DNA of 64,000 nt from Fuscibacter oryzae (GCF_016765795.1 NZ_JAESVP010000001.1:310001-374000), one strand, 5' to 3'; counted from the stretch's first letter, positions 8,736 through 17,440 are shown. The notes: generated from the letters alone by a model not told the origin. Program-made: numbers and translations.

Positions 8736-9224
8736 ATGGCGAAACTGACGCCCGAGGCCGATGCGGCGCTTGATGCCGCCGTCGCCAAGGCCGCCGACCT
8801 TCACCCGCCACAGGGCGCAATGACCGATGATCTGGCGCTGTTTGCGGGCACGCCCTTGCCAGAGCCCCAGGAAACCCCACTGGATCAGAAAAGCCCGGCC
8901 GAATGGGCACATGACCGATTGATCCTTTATATCCGCAACTTCGAACAGCAGCTTGACGCCGATCAAGAGGTGGCGATGGGCTTTGCAGGATCAGACGCCG
9001 GGGTTATCAGCATTGAGGGGATCGGCTTTTTCGCGCCCGACCTGCTGACCTTTTATGGCCGCGACCAAGACGGCATGAAAACCCAGCTTGTCCAGCACGT
9101 CAGCCAGTTGTCAGTGATGCTGCGCGCCGTGCCCAAGGCCGAACCCGAAGAACCCGCCCGCCGCATCGGGTTTCGCCTGACCACCGGCTGGCAGGGCGGT
9201 GAGGCAGGGGATGCGTCGGCCTGA
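8736..9224 (+). CDS. DUF6173 family protein
   Basis: A 162-residue cytoplasmic protein beginning MAKLTPEADAALDAAVAKAA, one base after the MBL gene stop, so the two are translationally linked. The conserved body (about residues 60-140) has SPAEWAHDRLILYIRNFEQQLD, MGFAGSDAGVISIEGIGFF and LLTFYGRD...QLVQHVSQLSVMLRA. I recognise this as DUF6173, a family widespread in Rhodobacterales with no assigned function. No catalytic residues or membrane segments stand out. Confidence 0.85.
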   Translation: MAKLTPEADAALDAAVAKAADLHPPQGAMTDDLALFAGTPLPEPQETPLDQKSPAEWAHDRLILYIRNFEQQLDADQEVAMGFAGSDAGVISIEGIGFFAPDLLTFYGRDQDGMKTQLVQHVSQLSVMLRAVPKAEPEEPARRIGFRLTTGWQGGEAGDASA

Positions 9225-9230
9225 CACCGC

Positions 9231-9725
9231 CTACAGCACCTTGACCAGCCGGTAAACCACATGCCCGGTTTCGTCATCCAAACGGCTGACGCCGGTGGGC
9301 TGAAACCCCTGCCCTTCCCAAAACGCCCGCCCGCGCGGATTTTCCTGAAGAACGGCCAGATACAGCCGCGGGCAACCCTCCGCACGGGCCAACCCTTCGA
9401 TATGACCCAGAAACTGCCGGCCATAGCCCCGGCCCCGCGCATCAGGATGCAGGATCATCAGGCCCAGATAGGCATCTTGCGGCTGCGGAAAGCCAAAGGA
9501 CAATTCAGCCAGCCCCACCAGCGCGCCCTCTGCGAACAGCCCCAGCCGATGTGACCGGGCTGGGTCGCATCCCGGCGGGCCATCCGTGAAGAAATCGGCG
9601 GCCTTTTGCGGGCCGGGGGGGGCCCGGTCAGCCAGCAGCCAATAATCAGCGGCTTGCCGGTTGAACGCCTCGACCAGCGCCAAATCGGACAAGGGGTCAA
9701 GCGGGCGGATCGTCGGCTGCATCAC
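9231..9725 (-). CDS. GNAT family N-acetyltransferase
   Basis: A 164-residue single-domain acetyltransferase. The acetyl-CoA pyrophosphate loop is HPDARGRGYGRQFLGHIE (Q/RxxGxG/A type), followed by LYLAVLQENPRGRAFWEGQGFQPTG, the usual beta-5/alpha-4 end where the CoA thiol channel forms. The AELSFGFPQPQDAYLGLMI strand precedes the loop. The acceptor substrate cannot be inferred. It lies 9 bases downstream of the Gre-factor gene on the same strand, so the NUDIX, Gre and GNAT genes form one leftward unit. The first two codons are both ATG, and either may be the start. Confidence 0.9.
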   Translation of the reverse strand: MMQPTIRPLDPLSDLALVEAFNRQAADYWLLADRAPPGPQKAADFFTDGPPGCDPARSHRLGLFAEGALVGLAELSFGFPQPQDAYLGLMILHPDARGRGYGRQFLGHIEGLARAEGCPRLYLAVLQENPRGRAFWEGQGFQPTGVSRLDDETGHVVYRLVKVL

Positions 9726-9734
9726 AGGGCAACC

Positions 9735-10241
9735 TCAGCGCGGGGCATCATCGGCAAAGGCAATTCTCACGACCTCCAGCACCATGGCCCCTGCCGGGCG
9801 CCGCCATGTCACTTCGTCCCCGACCTCGGCCCCCATCAGCGCGCGCGCCAGCGGCGATTGTGGCGCGATACGGCCCAGGGCCGCATCCCCCTCATCCTCG
9901 CCCGTAATCTCATACTTGGTCTCGTGCCCGTCCTCATCAGCCACTGTCACCACCAGACCAAAGGCCACCGACCGCAGGTCATGCACCGCTGGATCAACCG
10001 GAATCGCCCCGCGCAGCCGGGCCTCCAGGTAACGGATGTCACGTTCGGCCGCCGCCTCGGGCAGTTTGTCCAGCCGTTCGGGGCGCGCGCGCAGGCGGGC
10101 CAGATCGTCCTGCACCTCTGCCAGCCGGACGCGCAAGCTGGCCAGCCCGCGCGGCGTGACATAGTTCGGATGCGGCGAAATCGGCAGATCTGGCAGCGGC
10201 TCCAGCTCTCCGGTGCCTTCCTTGACAAAGGCGCGGCTCAT
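9735..10241 (-). CDS. GreA/GreB-family transcription factor
   Basis: A 168-residue protein with the two-part Gre layout. The N-terminal coiled-coil of about residues 28-80 (TPRGLASLRVRLAEVQDDLARLRARPERLDKLPEAAAERDIRYLEARLRGA) enters the RNA polymerase secondary channel. The C-terminal FKBP-like domain (about 90-165) contains VTVADEDGHETKYEITGEDEGDAALGRIAPQSPLARALMGAEVGDEV. It would stimulate transcript cleavage by backtracked polymerase. The tip normally has two acidic residues, and AAERDIRYLE offers candidates. It overlaps the upstream NUDIX gene by four bases. It resembles GreB more than GreA, but the paralogue cannot be fixed. Confidence 0.85.
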   Translation of the reverse strand: MSRAFVKEGTGELEPLPDLPISPHPNYVTPRGLASLRVRLAEVQDDLARLRARPERLDKLPEAAAERDIRYLEARLRGAIPVDPAVHDLRSVAFGLVVTVADEDGHETKYEITGEDEGDAALGRIAPQSPLARALMGAEVGDEVTWRRPAGAMVLEVVRIAFADDAPR

Positions 10242-10699
10242 CGCACGATCACCTCCAAGGGATCATAAAGAATGCCCTGCCCCCAGGCGGCGGCAGGCAG
10301 GCTGTCGGGTTTGAACCTGATGCCTGCCAGATCGGTCCGGGCAAAGAACCGCCGTTCGGTCACCACGCCTTCGGGGTCGCGCCAGTCCGCACTGATCGCC
10401 CCGTGCAGGATCGTGCAGCGGAAATAGATATCAACCTGATGAAACCCGCTGGCGGGGTCGTGGAATTCATTCACCAGCGCCGGGTCGCCCACGCTGATGC
10501 GCAGCCCGGTTTCCTCGGCAACCTCGCGCACAAGGTTGTCGGGCAAGGATGCCCCCGCCTCAACCCCGCCGCCCGGCGCGCACCACAGGTCCGACACGCC
10601 GCCGGGATAGGCATTGACCAAGAGCAGCCTGTCCTGATGGACAATCAGCGCACGGGCAGCAAGGCGGGGAGAGCCGGGTCGGGGAGATCGCGTCTTCAT
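10238..10699 (-). CDS. NUDIX hydrolase with altered Nudix box
   Basis: A 153-residue hydrolase of nucleoside-diphosphate-linked compounds. The Nudix box is [31 protein letters not shown] is intact, but the first glutamate of the GX5EX7REUXEEXGU pattern is alanine. The upstream beta strands [21 protein letters not shown] and DLWCAPGG are typical. I place the start at the ATG at 10699 ([18 protein letters not shown]); the longer open frame upstream has no family resemblance. The last four bases overlap the start of the Gre-factor gene (ATGA). The substrate is unknown; the catalytic glutamates of the core remain. Confidence 0.88.
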   Translation of the reverse strand: MKTRSPRPGSPRLAARALIVHQDRLLLVNAYPGGVSDLWCAPGGGVEAGASLPDNLVREVAEETGLRISVGDPALVNEFHDPASGFHQVDIYFRCTILHGAISADWRDPEGVVTERRFFARTDLAGIRFKPDSLPAAAWGQGILYDPLEVIVR

Positions 10700-11057
10700 C
10701 GCCGCAAGCTGGCGCGGCCTAGCAGCTTTGTCCAGCCCGTCGGACACAAGGCCGCCAAGAGGCCGGGGCAGAAGGCAACCTTGCCCCGCCACCACCGGCG
10801 CGGGGCAAAAGTGGATGCAACGCAACGGCATTTTGTCAGCCCTCACCCCAATGTGGCTTGAATCGCCGTCAAAAGGTGGCGATTTGTGTCTGGTCATGAT
10901 CGGCGCGTGGCCCCGCAACGGTTCGCCCCGCCACCACCATCACCGCAGCGCCATTTCTGCGGATTGCCCCGGAGACGAGCATGAGGCTTTCTTGCAAAGC
11001 GATCCGCGTGGCAGGCAGGGCCGACACCTGCGCCCCGATGTGGCAAGGCGGGCGGGC
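10700..11057. other. 358-base gap with hairpins and a possible gene remnant
   Basis: No complete gene is supported here. Perfect inverted repeats occur at 10781-10808 (TTGCCCCGC with GCGGGGCAA) and 10861-10884 (AATCGCC with GGCGATT). On the minus strand, 10869 to about 11020 reads with good codon bias as [20 protein letters not shown] and on to [18 protein letters not shown], then stops. No credible start codon with a ribosome site is seen, because the frame runs into the lipase gene. It may be the 3' remnant of a decayed gene or a very small GTG-started protein. Confidence 0.4.
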
Positions 11058-11792
11058 ATGAAGGCCCGACTGGTGGCCTTGATGGCTCTGCTGGCACCGG
11101 GTCCGGTGGCGGCGCAGGATTGCGTGGTGCTGCTGCATGGGCTGGCGCGCCATGCCACCTCTATGGCCCCGATGGCGGCGGCCTTGCGGGCGCAGGGCTA
11201 TCATGTGGTGAACCGTGGTTATCCCTCGGCGTCGGCCCCGATCGAAGATCTGGCGCAGGGCATCAGCGACCGGGTCGCGGCTTGCCCTGCCGGTGCGCGT
11301 ATTCATTTCGTCACCCATTCGATGGGCGGCATCCTGTTGCGGCAATGGCTGATCACGCAGCGTCCGCACAACCTTGGCCGCGTCGTCATGCTGGCCCCGC
11401 CGAACGAAGGGGCGCAACTGGTCGATCAGTTGCAGGCGCTGGCGCCCTTTCACTGGCTGAACGGTCCGGCGGGGGCCGAACTGGGCACCGGCCCCGCTTC
11501 GGTTCCCCGCGCTCTGCCGCCTGCCGATTTTCCCCTTGGCATCATCGCGGGGGACAGGTCGCTGAACCCGGTCTGGTCGGCGATGATCGAGGGGCCGAAC
11601 GACGGCAAGGTGGCGGTGCGCGAAACCCGGCTGGCGGGCATGACCGACCATTTGGTACTGCCGGTCACCCACACCTTCCTGATGAACAACCCCACCGTCA
11701 TTGCCCAGACCATCCTGTTTCTGCGCGAAGGCCAGTTCAACCATGGCCTGACCGGGCGCGATGCCCTGCGCATTGCCCTTGCACGCAGCTAG
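11058..11792 (+). CDS. Secreted alpha/beta hydrolase, lipase-like
   Basis: A 244-residue exported hydrolase. The signal peptide [20 protein letters not shown] is followed by the oxyanion region [14 protein letters not shown] and the nucleophile elbow THSMGG with Ser88. The acid and base candidates are Asp in [10 protein letters not shown] and His in VTHTFLMNN near residue 213. The pattern matches the small triacylglycerol lipase/PGAP1-like esterases. It acts in the periplasm or outside the cell on an unknown ester. The ATG at 11058 gives the signal peptide; the much longer open frame upstream is not plausible. The iron-permease-like gene follows after 46 bases. Confidence 0.87.
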   Translation: MKARLVALMALLAPGPVAAQDCVVLLHGLARHATSMAPMAAALRAQGYHVVNRGYPSASAPIEDLAQGISDRVAACPAGARIHFVTHSMGGILLRQWLITQRPHNLGRVVMLAPPNEGAQLVDQLQALAPFHWLNGPAGAELGTGPASVPRALPPADFPLGIIAGDRSLNPVWSAMIEGPNDGKVAVRETRLAGMTDHLVLPVTHTFLMNNPTVIAQTILFLREGQFNHGLTGRDALRIALARS

Positions 11793-11838
11793 CCCCCCTG
11801 CACAGGATCACCGGGCCTATGCCCCGAAAGAGGCCGCC

Positions 11839-12249
11839 ATGACCAGCAAACGGCTTTACGCCAATATCGCTAAATCCATCTCTCGTCTTTGCGGGCGGCC
11901 CGGCACCTTTCTGCTGGCCGTCTCGACCATTCTGGTCTGGATCGTGACCGGCCCGCTGTTCGGTTTTTCCGACACCTGGCAACTGGTGATCAACACCGGC
12001 ACCACCATTATCACCTTTCTGATGGTGTTCCTGATCCAGAACACCCAGAATCGCGACACCGCCGCCATCCAGTTGAAACTGGACGAGTTGATCCGTGCCA
12101 CCAGGGGCGCGCACAACGCCCTTCTTGATCTGGAAGAACTGGACGAAAAGGCGCTGGAAGAATTCCGCGACCGCTATGAAGAGCTGGCGCGCTCGGCCCG
12201 CACGCGCCGCGCCTCGGGGCTGGAGGATACCGATACTCCTGACGCCTGA
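11839..12249 (+). CDS. Low-affinity iron permease family protein
   Basis: A 136-residue inner-membrane protein. Two hydrophobic helices (about residues 20-38 and 47-68; GTFLLAVSTILVWIVTGPLF and TGTTIITFLMVFLIQNTQNR) are followed by a charged cytoplasmic tail with LKLDELIRATRGAHNALLDLEELDE. This is the PF04120 pattern, named after yeast Fet4-like low-affinity iron transport. In bacteria these short proteins have not been clearly shown to carry iron, so transport is family inference. The ATG at 11839 follows a GAAAGAGG site. It may be co-transcribed with the lipase-like gene. Confidence 0.85.
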   Translation: MTSKRLYANIAKSISRLCGRPGTFLLAVSTILVWIVTGPLFGFSDTWQLVINTGTTIITFLMVFLIQNTQNRDTAAIQLKLDELIRATRGAHNALLDLEELDEKALEEFRDRYEELARSARTRRASGLEDTDTPDA

Positions 12250-12288
12250 TCCGGTCAGGATCGCCAGACTCGCCCGGTTGGTCACATT

Positions 12289-12312
12289 GCGCTATACTGG
12301 GCGCTATACTGG
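12289..12312. repeat. Tandem 12-base repeat carrying TATACT
   Basis: GCGCTATACTGG occurs twice head to tail, 20 bases before the caspase-like gene start. Each unit contains TATACT, which resembles a -10 element, so the duplication may have doubled the promoter. No well-spaced -35 hexamer is obvious. Confidence 0.6.
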
Positions 12313-12331
12313 GGTCATTGGAAAACAGGTG

Positions 12332-13714
12332 ATGATGCCGATGCGCCTTGCTGCACTTTCCTCTCTGCTGTTGCGGTGCCTTGCGGTCGCGCTGGCTTTT
12401 GCCGTGTCACCCGTCCATGCCGGGGAAGGCCGCGTGGCGCTGGTGATCGGCAATGAGGCGTATGAGAACGCCCCACCGCTGGCCACTCCGGTCCGCGATG
12501 CGCAAGACATGGCCCGCGCTCTGCGTGATCTGGGTTTTGACGTGACGGTGCTGACCGATGCCAACCCCGATGTGTTCAAGGCCGTGCTGGGCGCCTTTGC
12601 CGCCAAGGCCGCAGGTGCAGATACGGCGCTATTCTATTATTCCGGCCATGCCTTTCAGCAAGGCGGCCTGAACCGTCTGGTGCCGGTCTCGGCCCGGCTG
12701 GACGATCCGGCCAAGCTGGCCGATGAAACCCTTGCCCTGAACGAGATTGCCACCGCGATCCGGCCCAAGGACGGGCAATTGCTGATCTTTCTGGATGCCT
12801 GCCGCACCAATCCCTTGCCCGATGCGCCGCAGGATGCGGGTCTTGCGCAATATGATGCCGGTTCCGGCAGTTTCGTGGCCTTTGCCACCGCCCCCGGTCA
12901 GGTCGCCTGGGACAAGGGGGCCGATGGTGCCAACAGCCCCTTTACCGGCGCGCTCTTGCGCCATGTTGCCGAACCGGGGCAAAGCCTGTCGGACCTGATG
13001 ATCCTTGTGCGCAACGATGTCAGCGACCAGACCGGCGGCAAGCAGATCCCGTGGGAGCAGTCTTCGCTGCGCAGCCAGTTCCGTTTTGCCCCCGCAGGTC
13101 AGCCGGCGACCGAAGCCACCGCCCCCAGCTTTGACGCCCCCAGCTTTGACACTGTCGATGCCGATACCGTTCTGCTGGACGACACCGCTTTGGCAGAGGC
13201 CGATCCGGTTCGCCTTGCCGCGCTGTCCTCGGAAACCCGCAGCCTTGCGACCGTTGCCCCTGTATCCCCCGATGCCCCCCGGATCGCGGGATCAGATGTG
13301 GCGCCTGGCGGCGTGGCCCTGCCCGAAAACCTGCCCGAAGGGGTGCAGCAAGAGTTGAAGCGCGTCGGCTGCTATTCCGGCAAGGTCGATGGCGACTGGG
13401 GCAACGGCTCTCGCCGGGCGTTGGGGCGCTATTTCGATGCGGTGAAATCTGACAGCAAGGAAACCGAGCCGACGGCAGAGGTGTTCGTGGCCCTGACCAA
13501 AGCGGCAGAGAAAACCTGCAAGCCGCAGCCCGTGGCGGCCAAACCCGCCACCAAAAAGTCCGGCACCTCTGCCAAGAAATCAGCCCCCGACACCACGAAA
13601 TCGAACGGTAACACGACCAAGAAGCAAGCGCCTGCCCAAGCCGCCCCCGCCCCTGCGCCCGAAAAGAAAGGCCCGCGCTGCAAGTTCCTTGTGGTGGCTG
13701 TGGTCTGTAGCTAG
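12332..13714 (+). CDS. Secreted caspase-like peptidase (C14 p20) with C-terminal repeat-rich tail
   Basis: A 460-residue exported protein. The signal peptide ends near Ala30 (SPVHA). The caspase p20 fold starts with GRVALVIGNEAY. The catalytic dyad is His106 in FYYSGHAFQ and Cys157 in FLDACRTN. The p10-like part with FVAFATAPGQVAWD and NSPFTGALLRHV follows, to about residue 245. Residues 335-370 (QQELKRVGCYSGKVDGDWGNGSRRALGRY) resemble a peptidoglycan-binding-like helical bundle. The Lys/Ala/Pro-rich tail ends in CKFLVVAVVCS. Such orthocaspase-like proteins usually cleave after Arg or Lys. The target is unknown. Start choice among 12332, 12335 and 12341 is open. Confidence 0.88.
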   Translation: MMPMRLAALSSLLLRCLAVALAFAVSPVHAGEGRVALVIGNEAYENAPPLATPVRDAQDMARALRDLGFDVTVLTDANPDVFKAVLGAFAAKAAGADTALFYYSGHAFQQGGLNRLVPVSARLDDPAKLADETLALNEIATAIRPKDGQLLIFLDACRTNPLPDAPQDAGLAQYDAGSGSFVAFATAPGQVAWDKGADGANSPFTGALLRHVAEPGQSLSDLMILVRNDVSDQTGGKQIPWEQSSLRSQFRFAPAGQPATEATAPSFDAPSFDTVDADTVLLDDTALAEADPVRLAALSSETRSLATVAPVSPDAPRIAGSDVAPGGVALPENLPEGVQQELKRVGCYSGKVDGDWGNGSRRALGRYFDAVKSDSKETEPTAEVFVALTKAAEKTCKPQPVAAKPATKKSGTSAKKSAPDTTKSNGNTTKKQAPAQAAPAPAPEKKGPRCKFLVVAVVCS

Positions 13715-13817
13715 CCCCCTGCGCAGGCAGAGGTTCCCACCCTACCGCTCCTTGAGCAGAGGCACCACAGAGCTGCCGCAAGCACCGCCTTGACCTTTAC
13801 AACGAAGGGGAAAGGAA

Positions 13818-13835
13818 GGCTTGCTGCGGCAAGCC
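13818..13835 (-). terminator. Hairpin after the P-loop kinase gene
   Basis: GGCTTGC-TGCG-GCAAGCC forms a 7-base-pair stem. Read leftwards it is followed by a pyrimidine-rich tract (TTCCTTTCC). It lies 11 bases after the stop of the kinase gene. Confidence 0.5.
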
Positions 13836-13845
13836 CCCCGATCCG

Positions 13846-14454
13846 TCAGTCCTGCGAAATCACCGCATCGGCCGTGCGTGACCCTGCCACCGCGCGGCGG
13901 ATGTTGGGCAGGTCGTTGCCGTCAATCCAGGCCCGCGCCGCCTCGGCCGTCTTGCCATGATGGGCCCAGCGCGCCACCAGCCTGCGGTCCAGTTCCGCCT
14001 CTGGCACGTCGATCCAGACCGTCAGGTCATAGCGCGCCTGCTGCCACGGTTCTTCATCCAGCAGCAGCCAGTTGCCCTCGACCACCAGAATCTTGTCCGC
14101 CGCTGTGACCACATCTGCCCCGGCGCGAGAGATTTCAAGATCGCGGTCAAACAGTGGAATCGCCACCTCATCCTCATGCCGCAGCCGGGTCAGCAGATGC
14201 AGAAAGCCATGCACGTCAAAGGTTTCCGGTGCGCCTTTGCGGTCTCGCTGGCCGCGCGCAATCAAGATGCCGTCATCATAGTGAAACCCGTCCATCGGCA
14301 CCGCCCGCGCGCCTGCACCCAAGGCCTGCACCAAGGCCGCCGCCAGCGTTGATTTCCCCGCGCCGGGCGGCCCGGCCAAGGCCACCAGAAACCGCTTTTG
14401 CCCCGCCTCTTCTGCCCGCGCCCGGATTGTCGCCGCCAAGTCCTGTGGTGTCAT
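13846..14454 (-). CDS. P-loop nucleoside/sugar kinase family protein
   Basis: A 202-residue kinase of the uridine kinase/phosphoribulokinase/pantothenate kinase fold. The Walker A loop is AGPPGAGKS at 27-35. Then come VPMDGFHYDDGIL (catalytic Asp), APETFDVHGFLHLL and the Walker-B-like KILVVEGNWLLLDEEPW, then the lid region WIDVPEAELDRRLVARWAHHGK. It resembles YggC/FrcK-type kinases often linked to sugar ABC transporters, but no transporter is present here. The substrate is therefore unknown. The start at 14454 follows AAAGGGGGA. It is divergent from the Mrp operon. Confidence 0.86.
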   Translation of the reverse strand: MTPQDLAATIRARAEEAGQKRFLVALAGPPGAGKSTLAAALVQALGAGARAVPMDGFHYDDGILIARGQRDRKGAPETFDVHGFLHLLTRLRHEDEVAIPLFDRDLEISRAGADVVTAADKILVVEGNWLLLDEEPWQQARYDLTVWIDVPEAELDRRLVARWAHHGKTAEAARAWIDGNDLPNIRRAVAGSRTADAVISQD

Positions 14455-14585
14455 GGCATCCCCCTTTTGGTCACCCTTGCCGATCCGCCCGGCGGGGTCA
14501 ATCCGACCGTTGCCGGTCGAATTTTCTTGATTCCCCGCCCCTTGCCCCCCATCTGTGAGGAACCCGCCGCGAGAAAACCAACCCC

Positions 14586-14609
14586 GCCACGACGAGCGCC
14601 ACGACGAGG
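14586..14609. repeat. Imperfect tandem 12-base repeat before the Mrp operon
   Basis: GCCACGACGAGC is followed at once by GCCACGACGAGG, ending 13 bases before the mrpAB start codon. No function is apparent. Confidence 0.5.
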
Positions 14610-14622
14610 ACCGCCTGCCTTC

Positions 14623-17439
14623 ATGCCCCTTTTCCTGATCGCAGCCCTGCCGTTTCTTGGCGCCCTTATGCCGGGGTTGACCATCCGCGCCGGGCGGTCG
14701 GCCTATGCGGTGGCATCGGCGGTATTTACCGCTTTGGCGCTGTTCGGCGTGCTGCAACACGCGCCCGCCGTGATGGCCGGGCAGGTCGTGACATGGCGGA
14801 TGGACTGGTTGCCACAGGCGGGCCTTGCTCTCAGCCTGCGGCTGGACGGGCTGGGGTTGCTGTTTGCCGGGCTGATCCTTGGGATCGGCCTGCTGATCCA
14901 GCTTTACGCCCGCTTTTACCTGTCGCCCGCCGATCCGGTAGGGCGGTTCTTTGCGTTCCTCATGCTATTTCAGGGCGCGATGCTGGGCATCGTTCTGTCA
15001 GGCAACATCCTGATGATGGCCGTGTTCTGGGAGATGACCTCGCTGTCATCTTTCCTACTGATCGGCTATTGGCGGCACCTGCCCGGCGGCCGTCAGGGCG
15101 CGCGGATGGCGCTGGCCGTTACCGGCGCGGGCGGGTTGGCGATGCTGGCCGGGTTGATCCTGTTGGGCCAAGTGACGGGAAGTTATGAGCTTTCGGACAT
15201 TCTGGCCAAGGGCGATCTGGTGCGCCAAAGCCCGCTGTACCGGCCCATTCTGGCGCTGATCCTGCTGGGCGCTTTTACCAAATCGGCGCAGTTCCCGTTC
15301 CATTTCTGGCTACCGCAGGCGATGGCAGCCCCCACCCCGGTTTCGGCCTATCTGCATTCGGCGACCATGGTGAAGGCCGGGCTGTTCCTGATGGCGCGGC
15401 TTTGGCCGGTGCTGGCGGGCACCCCGGAATGGAGCGTGCTGGTCGCCGGTGCGGGGCTGGTGACGATGCTGCTGGGCGCGGGCGTGGCGCTGTTTCGCAC
15501 CGATCTGAAGGCGATTCTGGCCTATTCCACCGTCAGCCATCTGGGCCTGATCACCTTTCTTCTGGGCCTTGGCACCGAGGAGGCCGCCAGTGCCGCGATG
15601 GTGCATATCCTTGTCCATGCCAGTTTCAAGGCCGCCCTGTTCATGCTGGCGGGCATAGTGGATCACGCCGCCCATACCCGCGACATTCGCCAGTTGGGGG
15701 GCCTGCGCCGCCTGATGCCCGTCACCTTTGCGCTGGCGCTGGTGGCCACGCTGTCAATGGCGGGCATTCCACCCTTGAACGGGTTCCTGTCCAAGGAGCT
15801 GATGCTGGAGCAGGCGGCCCATGCGGGCACACCGGTCGCCTTGGCGGCCCTGTTCGGCGCGGCGCTGTCGGTCGCGTATTGCCTGCGGTTTCTGGCGGGC
15901 ACCTTCCTTGGGCCAGAGCGCGCCGATTACCCCCATACCCCGCATGATCCCGGCCCCGGCCTGTGGGCCGCGCCTGCGCTGCTGGTGGCTGTGGTCATCG
16001 CCACCGGCCTTTTCCCCATGCTGCTGGCCCCCTTGGCCGCCGCCGCTGCCGCGGCAGTTACAGATGTGCCGCAACACTTGCATCTGGCGCTGTGGCATGG
16101 GCTGGGGCCTGCCGCGCTATGGATGTCGCTGGGGGCCATCGGGCTGGGCCTGACGCTATGGGGGGGCTGGCCGCGTCTTTCCTTGCTGCCTGCAATGCCC
16201 GAGGCGAAAACGATCTACGATCTGAAAATTGCCGCACTTGTCGCCCTGTCGCGCAGCGTGAACCGGTTGGTTGACCATGGCCGCCTTGCCCCACCCCTTG
16301 CCATCGCCAGTCTGACCATCCTTGACGTCGGCCTCTGGGCCTTCCTGACCGGCAGTCACACCCCCGGAACCCGTGCGCTGACACCGCTGGAACCCGCGCC
16401 GCTGGCTGGCTTTGTCCTGCTGGTGGCGGCCACCCTTGGCACCGTCGCCTTCCATCGCCAGCGGCTTTTGTCGCTGTTGCTGATCGGGATTGCCGGGCTG
16501 ATGATCTCGGCCTTTTTCGCCTGGGCGGCGGCACCCGACCTTGCCCTGACCCAGATCACGGTAGAGGTGGTGACGGTTCTCCTCATGCTCCTCTCGCTGT
16601 CGTTCCTGCCCGCCCTGACCCCCGCCGAAAGCCGCGCCACGCGCCGGCTGCGAGATGGTCTGATCGCGGGGACAGTGGGCCTTGGGGCCGCCGCACTTAC
16701 CTATGGCCTTCTGGTCCGCGACTTCGCGTTTCCAACAATTTCCGCCTTTCATCTGGCGAATTCCAAGCCCGGCGCGGGTGGCACCAATGCGGTCAACACC
16801 ATCATCGTCGATTTTCGCGGCTATGACACCTATGGCGAAATCATCGTGCTGGGCATCGCCGCCTTGGTGATCTTTGCGCTGGCCGAGGTGCTGCTGGCTC
16901 CCGGACCCGCCAATAACCGCCTGCTGGCCCGCAGGCCGGACCCGGCCCGCGCGGGCGACCGTCATCCGATGATGCTGGTCGTCGTGACGCGGTTCCTGCT
17001 GCCCATCGCGCTGATGGTCGGGGTCTATATCTATCTGCGCGGCCACAATCTGCCGGGGGGCGGCTTTGTCGCGGGGCTGGTGGTGGCCATCGGCTTTTTG
17101 TTGCAATACCTCGCCTCTGGCCATGGCTGGACCGAGGCGCACCAGCGCGTCAACCATCATGCGCTGATCGGCGCGGGGGTGCTGGTCGCCTCGGCCACCG
17201 GCATCGGCGCGTGGCTGGCGGGCAGGCCATTCCTGACTTCGGCCTATGGCTATATCCACCTGCCGCCGCTGGAAGAGTTTGAATGGGCCACCGCTGCCGC
17301 CTTTGATCTTGGGGTGTTCCTGTGCGTGCTGGGGGCGGTGATGCTGGCCTTGGCCTCGCTGTCGCGGCTGGCGCAGCGCGGGGGCGAACGGGTGGCCCCC
17401 CGCGCCCATGACGTGCTGTCGGAAGAGGCGGAGAACTGA
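14623..17439 (+). CDS. mrpAB: Monovalent cation/H+ antiporter, fused MrpA-MrpB subunit
   Basis: The large subunit of the Mrp (Pha) multisubunit cation/proton antiporter of the inner membrane, related to NuoL of complex I. In this 938-residue protein the NuoL-like proton channel occupies about residues 1-590, with FWEMTSLSSFLLIGYW, the conserved WLPQAMAAPTPVSAYLHSATMVKAG and FKAALFMLAGIVDH. MrpA-specific C-terminal helices follow (about 590-765). From about 785 there is a complete MrpB domain (TRFLLPIALMVGVYIYLRGHNLPGGGF). Fusion of A and B is known for alphaproteobacterial PhaAB. The start at 14623 is chosen over the longer frame because MPLFLIAALPFLGAL is the expected N-terminus. First gene of a six-gene operon. 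Confidence 0.95.
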   Translation: MPLFLIAALPFLGALMPGLTIRAGRSAYAVASAVFTALALFGVLQHAPAVMAGQVVTWRMDWLPQAGLALSLRLDGLGLLFAGLILGIGLLIQLYARFYLSPADPVGRFFAFLMLFQGAMLGIVLSGNILMMAVFWEMTSLSSFLLIGYWRHLPGGRQGARMALAVTGAGGLAMLAGLILLGQVTGSYELSDILAKGDLVRQSPLYRPILALILLGAFTKSAQFPFHFWLPQAMAAPTPVSAYLHSATMVKAGLFLMARLWPVLAGTPEWSVLVAGAGLVTMLLGAGVALFRTDLKAILAYSTVSHLGLITFLLGLGTEEAASAAMVHILVHASFKAALFMLAGIVDHAAHTRDIRQLGGLRRLMPVTFALALVATLSMAGIPPLNGFLSKELMLEQAAHAGTPVALAALFGAALSVAYCLRFLAGTFLGPERADYPHTPHDPGPGLWAAPALLVAVVIATGLFPMLLAPLAAAAAAAVTDVPQHLHLALWHGLGPAALWMSLGAIGLGLTLWGGWPRLSLLPAMPEAKTIYDLKIAALVALSRSVNRLVDHGRLAPPLAIASLTILDVGLWAFLTGSHTPGTRALTPLEPAPLAGFVLLVAATLGTVAFHRQRLLSLLLIGIAGLMISAFFAWAAAPDLALTQITVEVVTVLLMLLSLSFLPALTPAESRATRRLRDGLIAGTVGLGAAALTYGLLVRDFAFPTISAFHLANSKPGAGGTNAVNTIIVDFRGYDTYGEIIVLGIAALVIFALAEVLLAPGPANNRLLARRPDPARAGDRHPMMLVVVTRFLLPIALMVGVYIYLRGHNLPGGGFVAGLVVAIGFLLQYLASGHGWTEAHQRVNHHALIGAGVLVASATGIGAWLAGRPFLTSAYGYIHLPPLEEFEWATAAAFDLGVFLCVLGAVMLALASLSRLAQRGGERVAPRAHDVLSEEAEN

Positions 17440-17440
17440 C

